Source: Anaerotruncus colihominis (GTDB lineage: Bacteria > Bacillota > Clostridia > Oscillospirales > Ruminococcaceae). From it: DNA of 64,000 nucleotides. Within the stretch, counting starts at the first letter, position 1; each line of letters opens with the position of its first letter. Below are positions 61,552 to 64,000 of this stretch, one piece after another. The stretch spans positions 1 through 64,000 of the forward strand of contig NZ_VIQT01000016.1 in assembly GCF_010206195.1 (NCBI RefSeq), in the 5' to 3' direction. A model generated the notes under the pieces. That model saw only the letters and a program-made list of their open reading frames with translations. It did no database searches and was not told where the DNA came from. Made by a program: the position numbers and the translations under genes.

Positions 61552-61968
61552 ATGGGCAGTTATATCGAGCGCGCGCTTGCTCTCCATAAAGAGGGGTGTA
61601 ATTGTGCGCAGGCGGTGCTTTGTGCCTACAGTACACAATTTGACCTTGATGAACGGATGGCTTTTCGCATTTCAGAGGGCTTTGGCGGCGGGATTGGAGG
61701 CTCTCATGACGGGATCTGCGGGGCGGCGGCCGCTATTTATATGCTTGCGGGCCTGAAAAACAGCAGCGGAGCGGTTGCGGACGGTCTCACGAAAAAGGAT
61801 ACATATGCGCTGATCCGTTTCTTGTCTAAGGCGTTTGCAGAGGAAAATGGAAGCAATATTTGCAGGGAGCTTCTGGAGTTGAATGGCCAACATAAGCTGA
61901 CCTGTGCAGATCGCGTGGCAAGCGCGGGCCGGATTGTTGAGCGGTTCCTGTTGGATGCTCCTGCATGA
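61552..61968 (+). CDS. C_GCAxxG_C_C family protein
   Basis: 138 residues. The family pattern is present: ALHKEGCNCAQAVLCAY (C-NCAQAV), GFGGGIGGSHDGICGAAAA (CGAxxA), and late Cys in SNICRELLEL and KLTCADRVASAG. The conserved cysteines suggest redox or metal/cofactor binding; function unknown. ATG 61552 is preferred; ATG 61540 sits directly against the AAGGGG site. It overlaps the radical SAM gene by 4 bases. Confidence 0.88.
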   Translation: MGSYIERALALHKEGCNCAQAVLCAYSTQFDLDERMAFRISEGFGGGIGGSHDGICGAAAAIYMLAGLKNSSGAVADGLTKKDTYALIRFLSKAFAEENGSNICRELLELNGQHKLTCADRVASAGRIVERFLLDAPA

Positions 61969-62852
61969 ACGCGTATAATTGCACGCTCTGTCCGCGCCGG
62001 TGCGGTGCGGACAGGGTGCGTGGAACCGGCTTCTGCGGCGGCGGAAATCATGTGCGCGCGGCGCGCGCGGCTCTGCATGCCTGGGAGGAGCCGTGCATCA
62101 GCGGCACGCGCGGTTCTGGAACGGTATTCTTTTCGGGCTGCGCGTTGCAATGCTGCTTTTGTCAAAATCATGAAATCAGCGCCGGGAGATTTGGAAAAGA
62201 ATTGACAGTGCAGCAACTTGCAGATATTTTTCTTTCGCTCCAGAAGCAGGGCGCGCACAATATCAATCTGGTTAATCCGACGCATTTTGCGCCTTGGGCA
62301 GCGCGGGCTGTGCGCCTGGCGCGTCCGCGTTTGCGAGTTCCGGTTGTATGTAATACAGGCGGCTATGAATCGATGGAGACGCTGCGCGCGCTGGAAAGCA
62401 TGATAGATGTCTATCTGCCCGATTTTAAGTATGTCGATGCGCGCCGTAGCGCGCGTTATTCGGGAGCGGCCGATTATTTTAAAGTAGTATCGGCCGCTTT
62501 GCCGGAGATGCTCCGTCAAGTGGGTCGTGTTGAGATGGACGTGAATGGGGTGCTGCAAAAGGGTTTGTTGATCCGCCATCTCGTGCTGCCCAAGGGCGCG
62601 GAGGATTCGATTGCTGTTTTGGAATGGATTGCATCAAATTTGCCACGGGATGAAATTTTAATCAGCCTGATGGCTCAATACACACCGTCGCATCACAGCG
62701 CGCGGTATCCGGAAATTGATCGGCGTGTCAGCACCTATGAGTACAATCGTGTTTTGCAACGCGCGCGGGAACTTGGACTCAATGGGTATATGCAGGAGCG
62801 CGCTTCCGCATGTGCAGAATTCACGCCGACATTCCGATTGGAGGGGCTTTGA
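61965..62852 (+). CDS. Radical SAM protein (PflA-like, COG1313 type)
   Basis: 295 residues. An N-terminal CTLCPRRCGADR...GFCG cysteine set and HAWEEPCISGTRGSGTVFFSGC lead into the radical SAM motif CALQCCFC (C-x3-C-x2-C). Further segments: INLVNPTHFAPW, VCNTGGYES, DVYLPDFKY and LVLPKG. These match a family of PflA-related proteins without a known GRE partner. ATG overlaps the previous stop (ATGA), so the two products are linked in function. Confidence 0.9.
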   Translation: MNAYNCTLCPRRCGADRVRGTGFCGGGNHVRAARAALHAWEEPCISGTRGSGTVFFSGCALQCCFCQNHEISAGRFGKELTVQQLADIFLSLQKQGAHNINLVNPTHFAPWAARAVRLARPRLRVPVVCNTGGYESMETLRALESMIDVYLPDFKYVDARRSARYSGAADYFKVVSAALPEMLRQVGRVEMDVNGVLQKGLLIRHLVLPKGAEDSIAVLEWIASNLPRDEILISLMAQYTPSHHSARYPEIDRRVSTYEYNRVLQRARELGLNGYMQERASACAEFTPTFRLEGL

Positions 62853-62875
62853 TTGACCAAATCTCAATAAACGGA

Positions 62876-63148
62876 TCAGGCGGCACGGACCCGGCGGCGT
62901 GCGGCCGGGTGCGCGATAACCCTGCCGGTATGGCTGGCTTTGCGTGGGTTATACGTGGCGGTACGCTTTGGGCGGCCGCCTTTTTTTGCGTAGAAAAGTG
63001 CGCATCCGCCGAAAAATAAGAGTTGGAACGCCAGCTCAGGGAAGCTGATGCCGCCGGTTTCCCACGCTCCAAGCGAGCCGATCATTAAAAAGACAGAAAT
63101 GATGGAAAGCAGTTGATACAGTTGGCGTGCGCGGTATAGCAGCTTCAT
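62876..63148 (-). CDS. Small two-helix membrane protein
   Basis: 90 residues: two hydrophobic helices (about 10-27 and 33-48), then a strongly basic tail KKGGRPKRTATYNPRKASH and more Arg. ATG 63148 with AAAGG 8 bases upstream. The promoter with a palindrome in the spacer lies between it and the S24-type repressor gene, so it is probably under that repressor. No family recognised. Confidence 0.55.
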   Translation of the reverse strand: MKLLYRARQLYQLLSIISVFLMIGSLGAWETGGISFPELAFQLLFFGGCALFYAKKGGRPKRTATYNPRKASHTGRVIAHPAARRRVRAA

Positions 63149-63192
63149 ATGGGGAACCTTCTTTCTCGTTGTCAAATGCGGTTGTTACATTC

Positions 63193-63221
63193 ACTATAAT
63201 ACAACTTAATATAGTTGTCAA
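63193..63221 (-). promoter_or_regulatory. Consensus promoter overlapped by a palindrome
   Basis: Minus-strand TTGACA (63216-63221) and TATAGT (63193-63198) at 17 bases. The palindrome ACAACT-N6-AGTTGT (63201-63218) fills the spacer and overlaps the -35, a classic repressor site. Confidence 0.75.
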
Positions 63222-63255
63222 GTGCTATTTTAACAACTTTTTCTAAAAATACGGA

Positions 63256-63284
63256 TTGACATAGACAACAGATGATTGTATACT
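63256..63284 (+). promoter_or_regulatory. Promoter of the S24-type repressor gene
   Basis: TTGACA (63256-63261) and TATACT (63279-63284) at 17 bases. Single ACAAC half-sites (TAACAAC at 63231-63237, GACAACAG near 63265) could allow autoregulation. Confidence 0.8.
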
Positions 63285-63314
63285 AAAAGAAACAAAATGG
63301 ATGGAGGATACAGA

Positions 63315-63914
63315 ATGTTTTCAGAACGTCTGAAAGCCCTTCGGAAGGAACGCGGGATTTCGCAGCGCGCGCTGGCACAGCGTCTTGGCGTCAGCCAGCA
63401 GGCGGTAGCGAAATGGGAGGCCGCAAGCTCGACACCGGGGCCGAACGCGCTGGCGACAATTGCCGATGTGCTGGGCGTATCTTCCGACTATCTGCTCGGG
63501 CGTGACCATGATTTTGAAAACAGCGCGCAGGATACGGCGCGGCTGCCGGTGCTTGGGACCGTGAAGGCCGGCTACGGGGCTTATGCATTTGAGGAGGATT
63601 ATGGAACTGCGCCTGCGCAGGTGCGCGATCCAAGGGATTATTTTTATTTAATTGTACGCGGCGACAGCATGGAACCGCGTATCCACAGCGGCGATTTGGC
63701 GCTTGTACATCGTCAGCCCGATGTTGAAAGCGGCGAGCTGGCGGTTGTGCTTGTCGCGGGCGAGGAGGGAACGCTCAAGCGCGTGATTAAAAAGGAGGGA
63801 GCGGTCATCCTCCAGCCGTTTAATCAGGCGTATCAGCCGCAGGTATTCATTGGGGAGGAGCTTGAACAGCTCGTCATCATCGGAAAGGTTGTTGAGACAA
63901 AAACACGGTGGTGA
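63315..63914 (+). CDS. XRE-S24 repressor (LexA/CI-like)
   Basis: 199 residues. HTH at 5-60 (LKALRKERGISQRALAQRLGVSQQAVAKWEAASSTPGP), linker with cleavage-type site around VKAGYGA, and S24 peptidase fold with the Ser in VRGDSMEPR (S118) and Lys in EGTLKRV (K155). Such proteins repress genes until RecA-stimulated self-cleavage or ligand binding. ATG 63315 follows GGAGG. Divergent from the small membrane protein gene. Confidence 0.92.
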   Translation: MFSERLKALRKERGISQRALAQRLGVSQQAVAKWEAASSTPGPNALATIADVLGVSSDYLLGRDHDFENSAQDTARLPVLGTVKAGYGAYAFEEDYGTAPAQVRDPRDYFYLIVRGDSMEPRIHSGDLALVHRQPDVESGELAVVLVAGEEGTLKRVIKKEGAVILQPFNQAYQPQVFIGEELEQLVIIGKVVETKTRW

Positions 63915-63990
63915 GTTGCTTTTTCTGGCGGCATATGGTAAACTGTCACCATGCAAGGGTTTGGAAACTGTATGAAAGAGGGAACAGGCT

Positions 63991-64000
63991 GTGAATATTT
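63991..64000 (+). CDS. Possible start of the next gene, cut by window edge
   Basis: GTG at 63991 preceded by AGAGGGA at 8-10 bases; only three codons are in view. It follows the repressor gene by 76 bases. Confidence 0.3.

Overview
The window looks like a chromosomal segment of an anaerobic, GC-rich Clostridia bacterium (Oscillospiraceae/Ruminococcaceae-like). Evidence: a glycyl radical enzyme with its oxygen-sensitive activase, acetate kinase, RqcH, CoaX, a BofC-like small protein, AGGAGG ribosome sites, many TTG/GTG starts, and sigma-A type promoters. There is no rRNA, CRISPR array, integrase or transposase. Species cannot be named from sequence alone.

Layout. 1-900: two small XRE-type regulator genes (the first cut by the window edge) and a tRNA-Lys/tRNA-Ala operon. 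1.2-6.9 kb: recG facing ackA across an array of six 37-bp hairpin repeats, then a CofE-like ligase homolog and an EamA transporter. 7.3-11.7 kb: a cell-envelope O-acetylation pair (MBOAT plus DHHW protein) with an orphan DctP-like lipoprotein. 11.8-16.0 kb: a class A PBP, a BofC-like protein, a candidate small RNA behind Pho-box-like repeats, coaX and tRNA-Thr.

16.6-44.4 kb is the accessory core: a carbohydrate-catabolism island, mostly one long + strand gene train, with a base and codon style visibly different from its flanks (more CTG, GGC and GCC codons). It holds a ribose-type ABC importer, five Gfo/Idh/MocA oxidoreductases, three TIM-barrel sugar isomerases, a ROK repressor and a ROK kinase, DeoR and RpiR regulators, NanE, NagB, a DeoC-like aldolase, and a glycyl radical enzyme with its activase. 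A four-gene GldA/permease/GldG/DUF4340 ABC system sits inside it. The gene set does not match a pathway I know. The simplest reading is import of a glycoside or sugar derivative, oxidation and isomerisation, phosphorylation, then radical elimination and aldol cleavage. This is the best candidate for an undescribed system.

45-64 kb returns to core-like content: a DUF4352-type lipoprotein, an alpha/beta hydrolase, a MarR-MATE operon, a DUF3795 protein, a CXXC-less HMA-like protein with a 44-residue partner, rqcH, an Lrp-aminotransferase pair, a PHP phosphatase, an ACT-UPF0210 operon with a large structured leader, a big coiled-coil secreted protein, a zinc-ribbon membrane protein, an XRE regulator, a C_GCAxxG_C_C protein plus radical SAM enzyme with a second structured leader, and an S24-type repressor divergent from a small membrane protein.

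Non-coding structure is rich: a dispersed MITE-like family (five copies or fragments plus a hairpin remnant), a multi-hairpin leader that starts alike in front of rpiR and of the lipoprotein gene, a HexR-like palindrome between divergent deoC and rpiR promoters, and many bidirectional hairpin terminators.
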